A DNA stretch of 38,158 bases, from positions 1 through 38,158 of IMG/VR virus record IMGVR_UViG_3300037540_000245. One strand, given 5' to 3'. Source of the stretch: a virus. Both the position numbers and the translations under genes were made by a program. The notes beneath the pieces are model-generated. The model made no database searches. It was not told the DNA's origin and saw only the letters and a program-made list of their open reading frames with translations. Below, piece by piece: positions 14,036 to 22,121 of the stretch; the stretch's first letter is position 1, and the number at the start of each line of letters is the position of its first letter.

Positions 14036-15091
14036 TTATATCCCCTTAGATTTTTTCCATGCCTCATATGCAAATTTTAATAGGTCTTCTGTTTTTTTAA
14101 TCTTTGCATCTCCCTTTACCTTCCTAGCTTCATTAGTAACTTTTTCAAATGTTTTGGCTGTTTCTTCTTCTTCAGGAAGTCCAAATGCAAAATGTCCTGA
14201 TGATACTCTTTTATGTTTTAAGTATACCCCATCAAATGACCACGAACCTTTTTTAAAAAAAGTTGTTCTCCATAGTTCCATTGTATAATCTTCACCAAGA
14301 GGGATAGAAACATGAGTTTGACCACCACCATATCCAAGTTTAGCACCAAGTTTTTTAGATAAGAAAGTTTCCATATCTCTTTTCTTAAATTGTCTGTTGC
14401 TCGTTTTCCCACTAAAGATATCTTTCATCTTTTTCTTAGGAAATAGCTGTTCAGGTTTTCTAAAAAATGAATGATCTCTTGTAAATTTCCAATCACTCTT
14501 TGACATTTTTTGTTTCTTATTTAAATGAAAACCATGAGCTTCAGTATATACGGTATAAGAAAGGTCTCCTGTACCTAATTCAGCTTTAGGCCACACTATA
14601 TCATGTAGTTGAGCATGAACTTTAAATGTAAAGACTGAACTTCTATCTTTAGTAAAAAATTCAACATCAAATCCTGCTGAAGATGGAGACCTATCATTTT
14701 CTCTTGGCATTGTTCTTATGATTTCATAATTAAATTTCAATCCACTTAACTCTTGAAAGAATTGTAAGAAAACATCAGGTTGAAAATTACTTAATAAGGC
14801 AGTCTTGATTTGTGCTCCTGCCATTTTATATTTTGCATTACTTGCTTCCCAATCGAATTTACCACTTCCCCCTGATTCTGATTCTTTACCTTTAGCTAAA
14901 ATATCATAGGCAACAGTGATATCTTTCATTTTATCTTCTGATCCACCTTGATCTGGATGGTTTTTCAAAGAAAGTCTTCTATATAATTTTTTTAACTCAT
15001 CTTTATCTTTAACACTATCAAGACCAAATACCTTTAGTGCATCACTATAGCTCATTTCAGCTAGGTATAGAAATTTTTTAAATTTGCTCAT
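14036..15091 (-). CDS. J-domain (DnaJ-like) protein with class 1 leader
   Basis: 351 residues. The leader MSKFKKFLYLAE ends in L-A-E. A J-domain follows at about 13-68: SYSDALKVFGLDS, then LKKLYRRLSLKNHPDQGGSE with the diagnostic HPD at 45-47, then ITVAYDIL. J-domains stimulate the ATPase of DnaK/Hsp70. Residues 75-351 have no recognised domain; they are beta-rich in the middle and contain EDYTMELWRTTFFKKG. AGGAGAAG precedes the ATG. If the leader targets it to the head, it could be delivered with the DNA and recruit host DnaK; this is inference. Confidence 0.8.
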   Translation of the reverse strand: MSKFKKFLYLAEMSYSDALKVFGLDSVKDKDELKKLYRRLSLKNHPDQGGSEDKMKDITVAYDILAKGKESESGGSGKFDWEASNAKYKMAGAQIKTALLSNFQPDVFLQFFQELSGLKFNYEIIRTMPRENDRSPSSAGFDVEFFTKDRSSVFTFKVHAQLHDIVWPKAELGTGDLSYTVYTEAHGFHLNKKQKMSKSDWKFTRDHSFFRKPEQLFPKKKMKDIFSGKTSNRQFKKRDMETFLSKKLGAKLGYGGGQTHVSIPLGEDYTMELWRTTFFKKGSWSFDGVYLKHKRVSSGHFAFGLPEEEETAKTFEKVTNEARKVKGDAKIKKTEDLLKFAYEAWKKSKGI

Positions 15092-15125
15092 TATCTTCTC
15101 CTAAAACTTAGGAACTTAAATTAGC

Positions 15126-15893
15126 TCATGGTTCAAATAGAGTATACTTGACTAGTAAATCTCCATCCTCAACTTTTCCTTTAAGTTCATATGTTAATCC
15201 ACCTGAAGCACCTGATGAGAATGTTGAAGTAGTATCTTTAATATAATTTGTAAATGATACTTTATCAGGAAAGTAACTCCCATAAATCTTTTCAATGAGA
15301 CCTATATCACTTGTAGGTTGAAAGAACCAAGTTTGCACTTCAAAATCTAAAGTATAATTGATTACCCTATACTCTAAATCTGCCATTTCATGACTAACTT
15401 CAGGAGTTGCACTTCTAAAAATAATTTTAACGTCAAATGCTGTATTAAGTTCTTCTATTGCAACTCTTACAAAAATATGTGGACAGAAAAATGGTAGTAT
15501 TTGCTCTAGTATCTGATCTACATCCACCATATGCAAAGACCAGATATTCATGGTAAATGTTAGATTGTATGGACAGGGATGGATGTATTTTGAAAAAGAC
15601 CCTGCTTCAAAATTACATTCAGAAGCAAATTCATAAAAGCTATTGACCTTTCTATCTGCTGCCCAATCAATAGAGCTAATATAAGCTGTTATCATTGGCA
15701 ATATTTCATCGTCTTTTCTTTCATTTAGCCAATAATAAACTTTTTCTTTAACAGAATGCTTAATAGGAACTTCAATGAGTCTATCTACTGTTTTACCATC
15801 TGCTGCATATCTGGCAATCTTGATATCATTGAATGCATCAAAAAACTGTACTATAGTTTTTCTGAAGACATTAAAGAAAAAATATTGTTTCAT
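15126..15893 (-). CDS. Tail sheath stabiliser / tail completion protein (gp15-like)
   Basis: 255 residues (T4 gp15 has 272). The N-terminal block FFFNVFRKTIVQFFDAFNDI followed by KIAR aligns with gp15 (FYNSSFRRY...LFSNIQIKR), and DQILEQILPFFCPHIFVRV aligns with its EQILPYFQPHF block. The later WFFQPTSDIGLIEKIY also matches in style. gp15 forms a hexameric ring at the head-proximal end of the tail and joins it to the neck. No leader motif is present, unlike its neighbours. Stop to the next gene is close, so it belongs to the same late operon. Confidence 0.85.
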   Translation of the reverse strand: MKQYFFFNVFRKTIVQFFDAFNDIKIARYAADGKTVDRLIEVPIKHSVKEKVYYWLNERKDDEILPMITAYISSIDWAADRKVNSFYEFASECNFEAGSFSKYIHPCPYNLTFTMNIWSLHMVDVDQILEQILPFFCPHIFVRVAIEELNTAFDVKIIFRSATPEVSHEMADLEYRVINYTLDFEVQTWFFQPTSDIGLIEKIYGSYFPDKVSFTNYIKDTTSTFSSGASGGLTYELKGKVEDGDLLVKYTLFEP

Positions 15894-16172
15894 TTATTTA
15901 CCTATATTGGTTTTAGTTTTTAGAAGTTCTGAAAATCCCCTATTTTTTTTCATGAACAACCAAGCATAATCTTTTTTTGCTTTATATACATTCATTGCTG
16001 CTGATTTAGAACTAACAAAATGTCTTACAGCATTAGTACTATTCTTGACAATTTTTTGAATTTTGCCCGTACCTGTATCATAGATAATCCAATCTGAATC
16101 TTTGACTTTTTTATAATCAATTGTTGGTGTACTTCCTTCACCTAAATATCTATCTATTAAGTCTAAGTCCAT
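15894..16172 (-). CDS. Leader-bearing small protein, class 2 (MDLIDRYLGE)
   Basis: 92 residues. MDLIDRYLGEG is the class 2 leader, ending L-G-E. The body is basic with aromatic patches (SDWIIYDTGTGKIQKIVKNS; DYAWLFMKKNRG) and no known domain. AAGGAG precedes the ATG. It abuts the gp15-like gene. Inferred head-targeted protein. Confidence 0.65.
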   Translation of the reverse strand: MDLDLIDRYLGEGSTPTIDYKKVKDSDWIIYDTGTGKIQKIVKNSTNAVRHFVSSKSAAMNVYKAKKDYAWLFMKKNRGFSELLKTKTNIGK

Positions 16173-16183
16173 TTTCTTACTCC

Positions 16184-16468
16184 TTATCCTTCATATTTCC
16201 CTGTTATTTTTTTGACTACTTTTGCTGCTGATGAATTCATATCAAGTTTTACTTTTTTCTTTTTGCCTTTGTATGATACAGTTATTTCGTTTTCAAATTT
16301 TCCAATTGGTTCTATACCAAGAATTTCAACACCTGCTTTTTTTAAAGCACTAGCTAAAACTGTTCCGAATGATCCCAATCTTTCTCCCCATTGGCCCGGC
16401 ATTCTTCCCATACTACCAATTGTTGCCAATATACTACTCTCACCTAAATATTTGTTTACTAAATCCAT
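16184..16468 (-). CDS. Leader-bearing small protein, class 2 (MDLVNKYLGE)
   Basis: 94 residues. Leader MDLVNKYLGES ends L-G-E. The mature part has a Gly/Met-rich stretch then EITVSYKGKKKKVKLDMNSS, a basic beta segment that could bind nucleic acid. AAGGGAG precedes the ATG. Inferred head-targeted protein; function unknown. Confidence 0.65.
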   Translation of the reverse strand: MDLVNKYLGESSILATIGSMGRMPGQWGERLGSFGTVLASALKKAGVEILGIEPIGKFENEITVSYKGKKKKVKLDMNSSAAKVVKKITGKYEG

Positions 16469-16479
16469 AATAATCTCCC

Positions 16480-16716
16480 TTATCCCATTTTATAAATATA
16501 CTTTCCTCTTTTCATACTCTCTTGTGCTTTACCTTTTCTTACCAATTCCATTAAATGAGCTTGAAGACCATGTTGGCTCATAGGAAAGCCAACAACTTTT
16601 TTGGCTATATCATCTATACTCATCCAATCACCATTTGATAAAGCTCTTGTTAGAGTACCAAAAACCTGTTTTTTTGTTAGTTCATTTACTCCTAAGTATT
16701 TTTCTATTAAGTCCAT
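16480..16716 (-). CDS. Internal in-frame start: class 2 leader protein nested in the metalloprotease gene
   Basis: 78 residues from the ATG at 16716, with AAAGGAGAG ending 4 bases upstream. The N-terminus MDLIEKYLGVNE is class 2, although the usual Glu after LG is Val. The body (GTLTRALSNGDWMSIDDIAK; HGLQAHLMELVRKGKAQESM) looks like a winged helix. No stop codon separates it from the protease upstream. Either two adjacent genes lost the intervening stop, or both a fusion and a short form are made by design. Confidence 0.6.
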   Translation of the reverse strand: MDLIEKYLGVNELTKKQVFGTLTRALSNGDWMSIDDIAKKVVGFPMSQHGLQAHLMELVRKGKAQESMKRGKYIYKMG

Positions 16717-18012
16717 TTTACTCTCCTTTATATTTGCTCCACCTGAACGAACTACCTCTTTAAAGAAGTCTCTTGTCCATTCACCTAATCTTCCTCTTGC
16801 AACAACCCATAATGCAAATGCTTCACAAAATGCTTCTTCTGTATTTTTCCTTGCATAATCAGTTATGAATTCAATATGAATACGTTCTCCTTCATAAGAC
16901 AATAATTCCTTTAATGATGTACTCCATGATATCGTTTGAACTAAATATTGATATACGGCTTTTGTATTTGGATCATTTTCATTCTTTTTTATTGAATCCA
17001 TCAATTTATTTCTTTCTGGTTTTTTTATTTCTGTATATTCATTTGGATCATCCCATTTTTTTTCAAATTTACCTTCTATATATTTTCTGAAAAAATCTTC
17101 AATATGATATTTTTCTATATGAACAAATTTTTTCCATATTGCTGAACTCCATGCATCCTGGGCATTTTTAGGCAATGTCCTTCTATAGAATCTATGCCCA
17201 ATTTCATGAACTAAAGTATGCAATGCTGTTTGCTTATCTGCCATACCCCATGCATATATAGCTAATGTATCTTCATGAGTGATATATTCTCCCCCTTTTT
17301 CACCTTGCCCCGGTCTTTCTGTTAATCGTAATTTGACAGTCAATCCTCTTAATGAGTCTTTAAATCCTGATTGTTTTATTGCTTTAACTGCTTTAGGTAA
17401 CGTATCAATAAACATTTTTAGCTTTTCTTTTGCCCAATCACCTGTATCTTTATCTTGTGTTATAAGTAGATTTATACCTGCAACATTTATTTGATCTCTA
17501 CTATCGGGAGTAACCAATTCAAATTGATATTTTATCAATTCTTCCATAGCATTAAAGGCATTTTTAAATGCTTTTTGATATACTATTATTTTATTTTTTC
17601 TTGTGTCTCCCTTATTATATCTTGGTCTGTCTAACAAATCAGGTCTTGGTGTGAATTTACCATCATTATAATCATCAGGAAATATGTTATTTATTGCCAT
17701 TTCTGCTTGCCAACCCTTTACTCTTGCTTCCTTTGAATAAATGGATTCTGTGTTATCTTCACCGGGTACAAATTTCTTTTTAGTAAACTGAGTGTACCAT
17801 CTTTCCCAATTTTCTCTGAATGTTCTGAATAGTTTCATACCTTCTTTGAATTTTTTAACAGCTTTTGGTGTGTTTTCAGCTTCTACAGATTTATATATTT
17901 TCGTCATTTTTCTTAAATCGGATTTCCACCCTTCTAATTCCTTTAGCCATTTGTCTTTATTTCTTTCACCTGTAAGGGATATCTTTTCATTTAAATATCT
18001 TTTAAGTTTCAT
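16480..18012 (-). CDS. HExxH zinc metalloprotease with class 1 leader, fused in frame to a leader-bearing small protein
   Basis: 510 residues. The leader MKLKRYLNE (L-N-E) is followed by a long basic helical region (10-165), then a metalloprotease domain with HEIGH at 269-273 and a later acidic helix NTEEAFCEAFALWVV at 390-404 that probably gives the third zinc ligand. The last 78 residues, from Met433, start with a second leader, MDLIEKYLG, and continue into a winged-helix-like region. A strong AAAGGAGAG lies just before the Met433 codon, so the tail can also be made alone. The substrate is unknown; if injected, host proteins are candidates. Confidence 0.8.
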   Translation of the reverse strand: MKLKRYLNEKISLTGERNKDKWLKELEGWKSDLRKMTKIYKSVEAENTPKAVKKFKEGMKLFRTFRENWERWYTQFTKKKFVPGEDNTESIYSKEARVKGWQAEMAINNIFPDDYNDGKFTPRPDLLDRPRYNKGDTRKNKIIVYQKAFKNAFNAMEELIKYQFELVTPDSRDQINVAGINLLITQDKDTGDWAKEKLKMFIDTLPKAVKAIKQSGFKDSLRGLTVKLRLTERPGQGEKGGEYITHEDTLAIYAWGMADKQTALHTLVHEIGHRFYRRTLPKNAQDAWSSAIWKKFVHIEKYHIEDFFRKYIEGKFEKKWDDPNEYTEIKKPERNKLMDSIKKNENDPNTKAVYQYLVQTISWSTSLKELLSYEGERIHIEFITDYARKNTEEAFCEAFALWVVARGRLGEWTRDFFKEVVRSGGANIKESKMDLIEKYLGVNELTKKQVFGTLTRALSNGDWMSIDDIAKKVVGFPMSQHGLQAHLMELVRKGKAQESMKRGKYIYKMG

Positions 18013-18022
18013 TTTTAGTTGC

Positions 18023-18871
18023 CTATAACTGATTTGGCTTTACAAAAGCTTTCATATTTTTACCTAATAGTTTTTCTCTTGCCATTCTCTTTAAAAGAGT
18101 TTTCTGCCATAAGTCTAATACATCTTTCCCATGCCTTTTAAGACTGCTTGCTATTGAATACAATGAGGTATAGGTATTAAATACGTCTAATAGAGTCATT
18201 TCATCCCATATGTCTTTATTAGCTCTTTTTAATTCCTTTATGCCATGTATTTGTCCATCTATTTCAAAGTAAGTCATATTCACGTCTTTTTTACCTAACT
18301 TAACTAGCTCTGTATTTGTTAATTCTGCTGCCAAGTCTAAGACATTTGATATATGCTTATTATGTAGGGAGTCTGATATCCAATGGGATAGCTCATGTGA
18401 TATTGATGATTTAGCTCTAGTAGATGATAACTCATTTGCAAATCTTACCAATTCTTTATCTTCAAGTGAACTTATATTTCCCTTCATCACTATGTCTAAA
18501 ACGTGTGGATTTATAGATATTTGAATTTCTCCCTTTTTTCCACTACCACCTGCTTGTCTTCCTATTATTACTGAAGGTCTATAGAAATTACCATCTATAT
18601 AGCTTCCCATATCTATTGTTACGGGATTTACATTGTGTGCCATTACTGCTTCAGGTGTTTTAAGAATAGAACTATCTGTATTGAAAATAGTTGTACTTCT
18701 GTCTTGTCTGAATATATTTCTTAGTTTTTTTTGCATTGTCTCAAAGTCATTTTCTTGGAAGATTTTAAATACTTTCTTAAATGCTTTGTTATATAGAAGA
18801 TCAACATCCTTTTTGATATTGAATGTCTTCTCTAATATTAAATGTTCCTGTAGATATTGTTTGAGTTTCAT
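18023..18871 (-). CDS. HExxH zinc metalloprotease with class 1 leader
   Basis: 282 residues. The leader MKLKQYLQE ends L-Q-E. A zinc-protease motif SISHELSHWISD sits at about 156-167, with HELSH at 159-163; FEIDGQIHGIKEL about 40 residues later may supply the third ligand. The region before it (GEIQISINPHVLDIV) supplies the edge strand usual in such proteases. It is not closely similar to the 510-residue protease upstream in the window, so the two look independent. The ATG overlaps the upstream stop (ATGA). Inferred to be head-packaged. Confidence 0.75.
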   Translation of the reverse strand: MKLKQYLQEHLILEKTFNIKKDVDLLYNKAFKKVFKIFQENDFETMQKKLRNIFRQDRSTTIFNTDSSILKTPEAVMAHNVNPVTIDMGSYIDGNFYRPSVIIGRQAGGSGKKGEIQISINPHVLDIVMKGNISSLEDKELVRFANELSSTRAKSSISHELSHWISDSLHNKHISNVLDLAAELTNTELVKLGKKDVNMTYFEIDGQIHGIKELKRANKDIWDEMTLLDVFNTYTSLYSIASSLKRHGKDVLDLWQKTLLKRMAREKLLGKNMKAFVKPNQL

Positions 18872-19056
18872 TTTTCCTCTTGTGGAATAATTCTGTACTT
18901 GAGTAAAGGTTTACCGTTTATCGTGATATCTCCTTTTGCATTTTTGCCGATATCTTTGACTTTAATCTTTTTGTTCTTAAATTTTCCACCTAGCACAATA
19001 TCTCCAACATTTATAGGTACTTTAATATCTTCTTTTAAGTAGTTTTTAAATTTCAT
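18868..19056 (-). CDS. Leader-bearing small beta protein, class 1 (MKFKNYLKE)
   Basis: 62 residues. Leader MKFKNYLKED ends L-K-E. The body VGDIVLGGKFKNKKIKVKDI and GDITINGKPLLKYRIIP is a small beta barrel of KOW/SH3 style, like short T4-type phage proteins that carry the same leader. It overlaps the metalloprotease start by 4 bases. Inferred head-targeted protein. Confidence 0.65.
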   Translation of the reverse strand: MKFKNYLKEDIKVPINVGDIVLGGKFKNKKIKVKDIGKNAKGDITINGKPLLKYRIIPQEEK

Positions 19057-19058
19057 AA

Positions 19059-19253
19059 TTAAAATCCTGACATTTTTTTAATAGCTTTTAAACTTATACC
19101 TGTATTAGTACTAAGAATATTTTTTAAGGCTGTTCTAAAAAGTGATTTATTATCTATTTTAGGACTAACTTGAAGAATCAATTCAATAGTAACCTCTTTC
19201 ATTTTTTCTGCAAAAATGTCTGTTTCACCTAAATATTTTTCTGTTAAATCCAT
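19059..19253 (-). CDS. Leader-bearing small protein, class 2 (MDLTEKYLGE)
   Basis: 64 residues. Leader MDLTEKYLGET ends L-G-E. The body is helical (FAEKMKEVTIELILQVSPKI; LFRTALKNILSTNTGISLKA) and unrecognised. A GAGA-rich site precedes the ATG, 11 bases after the gp14-like gene. Confidence 0.6.
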   Translation of the reverse strand: MDLTEKYLGETDIFAEKMKEVTIELILQVSPKIDNKSLFRTALKNILSTNTGISLKAIKKMSGF

Positions 19254-19264
19254 TTTTTTCTCTC

Positions 19265-19933
19265 CTAGTACCCATATATATTAGTGTCATAATCAGGCCC
19301 ATAGTCAAAGATATCATCACTTTCTTTATCTAATGGGTCATTATCACCAAATGCTGAAAGTGGTTCTGTTGTAGTATCCAAATCTGTCCGTCTGTTTACA
19401 TTACTTTGATCTGTAGGTAGTCTTGTACCTCTAAATATATTTCTTGCTGAATCAGACTCATCTGAAAATCTATAAGGTTTAAGCACTAATCCCCAAATCA
19501 TCTTTTTTAATTGGAAGATTTTTTCTTCTTCATGAATATCAGCTATCTCATATGATCTATTGTTCCAGATAGTGACTATAGCATCCCCAGGTTTAGGATG
19601 ATATCCTGCTGATACATCTCTTGTAAGTGTCCATTTAGGAATACTTGACCATGAGATAACTTCTTCAGAGTTTATACCAAATCCTGTTGTGAGAGTAGGT
19701 TCTTCAGTAGGTTCATATATAAGTTTTGTTTCATATGGCCCAAGATATCCTGTATGCATATTCTCTCCATACAGATAATCTTTTTTGCCTTGCTCACTTC
19801 TTATATAATAGTCAGTTACTATACCTGATATATCGGTGAACTCTACAATGATACTTTGAAAAAGATCATGTTCAACATTACCTTGTAGTTGATGCAAGTT
19901 CCATAAAGGCTTAGTAGTTTGTATATCTGTCAT
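19265..19933 (-). CDS. Neck protein (gp14-like)
   Basis: 222 residues (T4 gp14 has 256). The N-terminal part SIIVEFTDISGIVTDYYIRS recalls gp14's short strand, V-x-x-YY and basic residue, and GDAIVTIWNNRSYEIADIHE followed by IFQL matches gp14's GDLIYFPMDNSLFEINWVE block in order. The acidic C-terminus is variable. Its place between gp13-like and gp15-like genes agrees. gp14 forms the neck ring with gp13 that seals the filled head. Confidence 0.75.
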   Translation of the reverse strand: MTDIQTTKPLWNLHQLQGNVEHDLFQSIIVEFTDISGIVTDYYIRSEQGKKDYLYGENMHTGYLGPYETKLIYEPTEEPTLTTGFGINSEEVISWSSIPKWTLTRDVSAGYHPKPGDAIVTIWNNRSYEIADIHEEEKIFQLKKMIWGLVLKPYRFSDESDSARNIFRGTRLPTDQSNVNRRTDLDTTTEPLSAFGDNDPLDKESDDIFDYGPDYDTNIYGY

Positions 19934-20307
19934 TATCTACCTTCTATAAGTTTTGTTTGAGAATCCATAACCAATGTCATAGCTTCTTCTAATCTTTTTA
20001 CTCTTTTCTTCAAAGAAACAAATTCATTGGAACTATGTTTTTTTCCACTCATTCTTAACTCATGCATTTTCTTTTCCATTATTGAATCAAATTCACCATA
20101 CCCATCATCTTCAACAATGTTACTCCTACGATTGTTAATAGAATCATCATTTATAGGATCACCTAGAGGATTATCGTTTAATGCCCCTGTAGCTGTTGAT
20201 AAATCTGGTTCTGTAACCATTGAGGTATCTATTTCTTGGAAGGCTGTTCCATCTTGCAACATTTTTTCATACGCTGAAATCATTTTTCTGTTATCATCTC
20301 TTGACAT
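19933..20307 (-). CDS. Hypothetical coiled-coil protein of the neck region
   Basis: 124 residues. Polar N-terminal half (DPINDDSINNRRSNIVEDDG) and a C-terminal coiled coil (FVSLKKRVKRLEEAMTLVMD). AAGGAG precedes the ATG, and its stop overlaps the gp14-like start. No leader motif and no family I recognise. The position suggests a structural or assembly role. Confidence 0.6.
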   Translation of the reverse strand: MSRDDNRKMISAYEKMLQDGTAFQEIDTSMVTEPDLSTATGALNDNPLGDPINDDSINNRRSNIVEDDGYGEFDSIMEKKMHELRMSGKKHSSNEFVSLKKRVKRLEEAMTLVMDSQTKLIEGR

Positions 20308-20308
20308 T

Positions 20309-20686
20309 TTATTTCTCCTTCTCCATTTTTAATAATCTTGAATAGTAATCAGGTAATTCTGCTAAATGATCTAAAGCTATTCTTTTAGCAATGGCTTTAT
20401 TTTTGGTATGTTCCATTTCTACTTTTATACCAGTTTCAAGTTCTTTTTTATCGGCATCTTTTTCTGTGAATTTTTCTTTTTTAGCTTTACCAGTACCTAA
20501 GATAGCACCTAAAATAGCATAAATATGTTCTTCGAATCTATCAGGATCAAGACCCAATTTCTCTCCAAGTTTATGAATTTCATCATCAGGTGGTTTTGGA
20601 TTATCGGCAAAGAAATCCATTATGGTAGTAAAAATTTTATTTTCTTTTTCTGATCCTTCATTCATAAACTCTCTAAGTTTTCTCAT
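20309..20686 (-). CDS. DUF5661-like protein with class 1 leader
   Basis: 125 residues from the ATG at 20686, which overlaps the upstream stop (ATGA) and follows GGAG by 9 bases; an in-frame ATG at 20701 is less well placed. Leader MRKLREFMNEG ends M-N-E. The C-terminal KVEMEHTKNKAIAKRIALDH followed by LAELPDYYSRL is the pattern of DUF5661, a small phage-associated domain of unknown role. Inferred head-targeted. Confidence 0.7.
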   Translation of the reverse strand: MRKLREFMNEGSEKENKIFTTIMDFFADNPKPPDDEIHKLGEKLGLDPDRFEEHIYAILGAILGTGKAKKEKFTEKDADKKELETGIKVEMEHTKNKAIAKRIALDHLAELPDYYSRLLKMEKEK

Positions 20687-20916
20687 CCTCTTTTTCTCCA
20701 TTCTGAAGCTGTTCTTGCTATTATGTCTTTTCCTATTTTTACTGACACCATTGGAATTGAATATGTTTTGGTATCTATGCCTTCTATTTGTCCTTTTCCA
20801 AATCGTGGATGAGTAACAATATCTCCCGGTCTTATCGGTCTCCCATCCATATCTTTTGCTATTTCACCCGGTTGAATTATTCTTACTTCACCTAAATACT
20901 TCTCTACTAAATCCAT
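20683..20916 (-). CDS. CarD/tudor-like small protein with class 2 leader
   Basis: 77 residues. Leader MDLVEKYLGEV ends L-G-E. The body (RPGDIVTHPRFGKGQIEGID then VSVKIGKDI) has the G-D-x-V-x-H-x-x-F-G-x-G pattern of CarD-type and UvrD-C-terminal tudor folds, which bind RNA polymerase. If delivered with the genome it could contact host polymerase early. Function is inferred from the motif only. Confidence 0.65.
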   Translation of the reverse strand: MDLVEKYLGEVRIIQPGEIAKDMDGRPIRPGDIVTHPRFGKGQIEGIDTKTYSIPMVSVKIGKDIIARTASEWRKRG

Positions 20917-20917
20917 T

Positions 20918-21214
20918 TTATCTCCCCATATCCCCTATTATCTTTGATGAATCAGGTAGTTTATCTACATATTTTGTTAAGGCTAATCCTGCTGCTTTTG
21001 CATTTTTAGTTGCTTTCATTTCTTTTCCACCATGAACGGGTATCCATTTACCATCTCTATATAATATAGTAAGATCATATCCATGATATCTTCTCATATA
21101 CACAGCATCATATAATTGTGGTATATCTTTAGTTCTCTCATCTGCATAATCCCACCCCATTAAATATGGATGGTTTTGTTTTGCTTCTCCTAAATATTTC
21201 TCTACTAAATCCAT
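20918..21214 (-). CDS. Leader-bearing small protein, class 2 (MDLVEKYLGE)
   Basis: 98 residues from the ATG at 21214; GGGGG lies 5 bases upstream, and an in-frame ATG at 21226 overlaps the gp13-like gene. Leader MDLVEKYLGEA ends L-G-E then Ala. The body has aromatic, basic segments (YDAVYMRRYHGYDLTILYRD) and a helix of Lys/Ala, with no known domain. First small gene after gp13. Confidence 0.65.
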   Translation of the reverse strand: MDLVEKYLGEAKQNHPYLMGWDYADERTKDIPQLYDAVYMRRYHGYDLTILYRDGKWIPVHGGKEMKATKNAKAAGLALTKYVDKLPDSSKIIGDMGR

Positions 21215-21216
21215 TT

Positions 21217-22080
21217 TTACCCCCATATTATTCCATACCCTTCATGTGATTCTTCAAGTCTTAAAGTTTCATCCAGTCTCTCTTTCTCTGTTGTCCCTTC
21301 CTGTAGTAATGTATCCCCATCTAATCCTATTCCTATATTACCGATAGAAGTAAAATTGGCAAATTTACTTCTGATCCTACCTAGTACAAGTTTGCATTCA
21401 GCTAAAGCATAATCAAATATCCAATCAGAAGTATAAAAATGCTCATCTGAATCACCTCTTTTCCATGTAGATAATTTAGGATCACTTTCCATACCTGCAT
21501 AATGACTACCTTCAATCATATATGATCTGATGAGTATAAACCCAGGGGAGTCATAGGTAACATCTTGACCATTCTCATCTGGTAACAGTAAAGCATTTCC
21601 TGAAGGTGGTTGAGGATGTACTTCTAACTGATTGGTGTACTTATGATATTTGTAATTATATATGGAAGGAGTATATCTATCTAGTGTTTTTAAGAAGTCT
21701 AATGCAACATGATAACTGAGTATTGAATGTCCTTGTCCACCTGACCACATTACAGGATTGAAAACCCCTCTTGTATATAAAAAGTTTTCAATAGTAAATA
21801 AGGTATTGATACCATATTCTGATCCTCTATCATCATAATCAACAATATCCACAACACCTATAGGTAGATCATAAAAATTTTGACCTGCCAGAAGTAAAGT
21901 AGTAAAATAGGTTTCGACAATTGAATTTCCTGCTCCCCACTTTACCCACTTATATTTAGCATAGTCTATTGTATCATAAATTTGCTGTTGAGTTAGCTCA
22001 ACTTTTATTACGGGATATCCCAATCTTCTTTTTATCAGTTCTGCTAAATCAGACTTACTTTGTCTAATATCTAATGGCAT
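21217..22080 (-). CDS. Neck protein (gp13-like)
   Basis: 287 residues (T4 gp13 has 309). The N-terminal IKRRLGYPVIKVELTQQQIY followed by DTIDYAKYKW matches the gp13 start (LRRLG-PV-I-V---Q--D-ID-A). The C-terminal DWIFDYALAECKLVLGRIRS corresponds to its YA-A--K---G motif. It lies directly downstream of the terminase. Late promoter at 22110-22117. It works with gp14 to close the head after packaging. Confidence 0.8.
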   Translation of the reverse strand: MPLDIRQSKSDLAELIKRRLGYPVIKVELTQQQIYDTIDYAKYKWVKWGAGNSIVETYFTTLLLAGQNFYDLPIGVVDIVDYDDRGSEYGINTLFTIENFLYTRGVFNPVMWSGGQGHSILSYHVALDFLKTLDRYTPSIYNYKYHKYTNQLEVHPQPPSGNALLLPDENGQDVTYDSPGFILIRSYMIEGSHYAGMESDPKLSTWKRGDSDEHFYTSDWIFDYALAECKLVLGRIRSKFANFTSIGNIGIGLDGDTLLQEGTTEKERLDETLRLEESHEGYGIIWG

Positions 22081-22109
22081 AATTCTAACTCCTTAGTGTT
22101 TCTAATTAT

Positions 22110-22117
22110 TATTTATA
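22110..22117 (-). promoter_or_regulatory. T4-type late promoter (TATAAATA) for the neck-tail operon
   Basis: TATAAATA on the minus strand, about 30 bases before the gp13-like ATG and just before the terminase stop, so in the gap between the two genes. Confidence 0.75.
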
Positions 22118-22121
22118 TATT

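Noticed and set aside
16491-16498. TATAAATA on the plus strand
   Set aside because: It lies within the end of the minus-strand metalloprotease gene with no plus-strand gene downstream; taken as chance.
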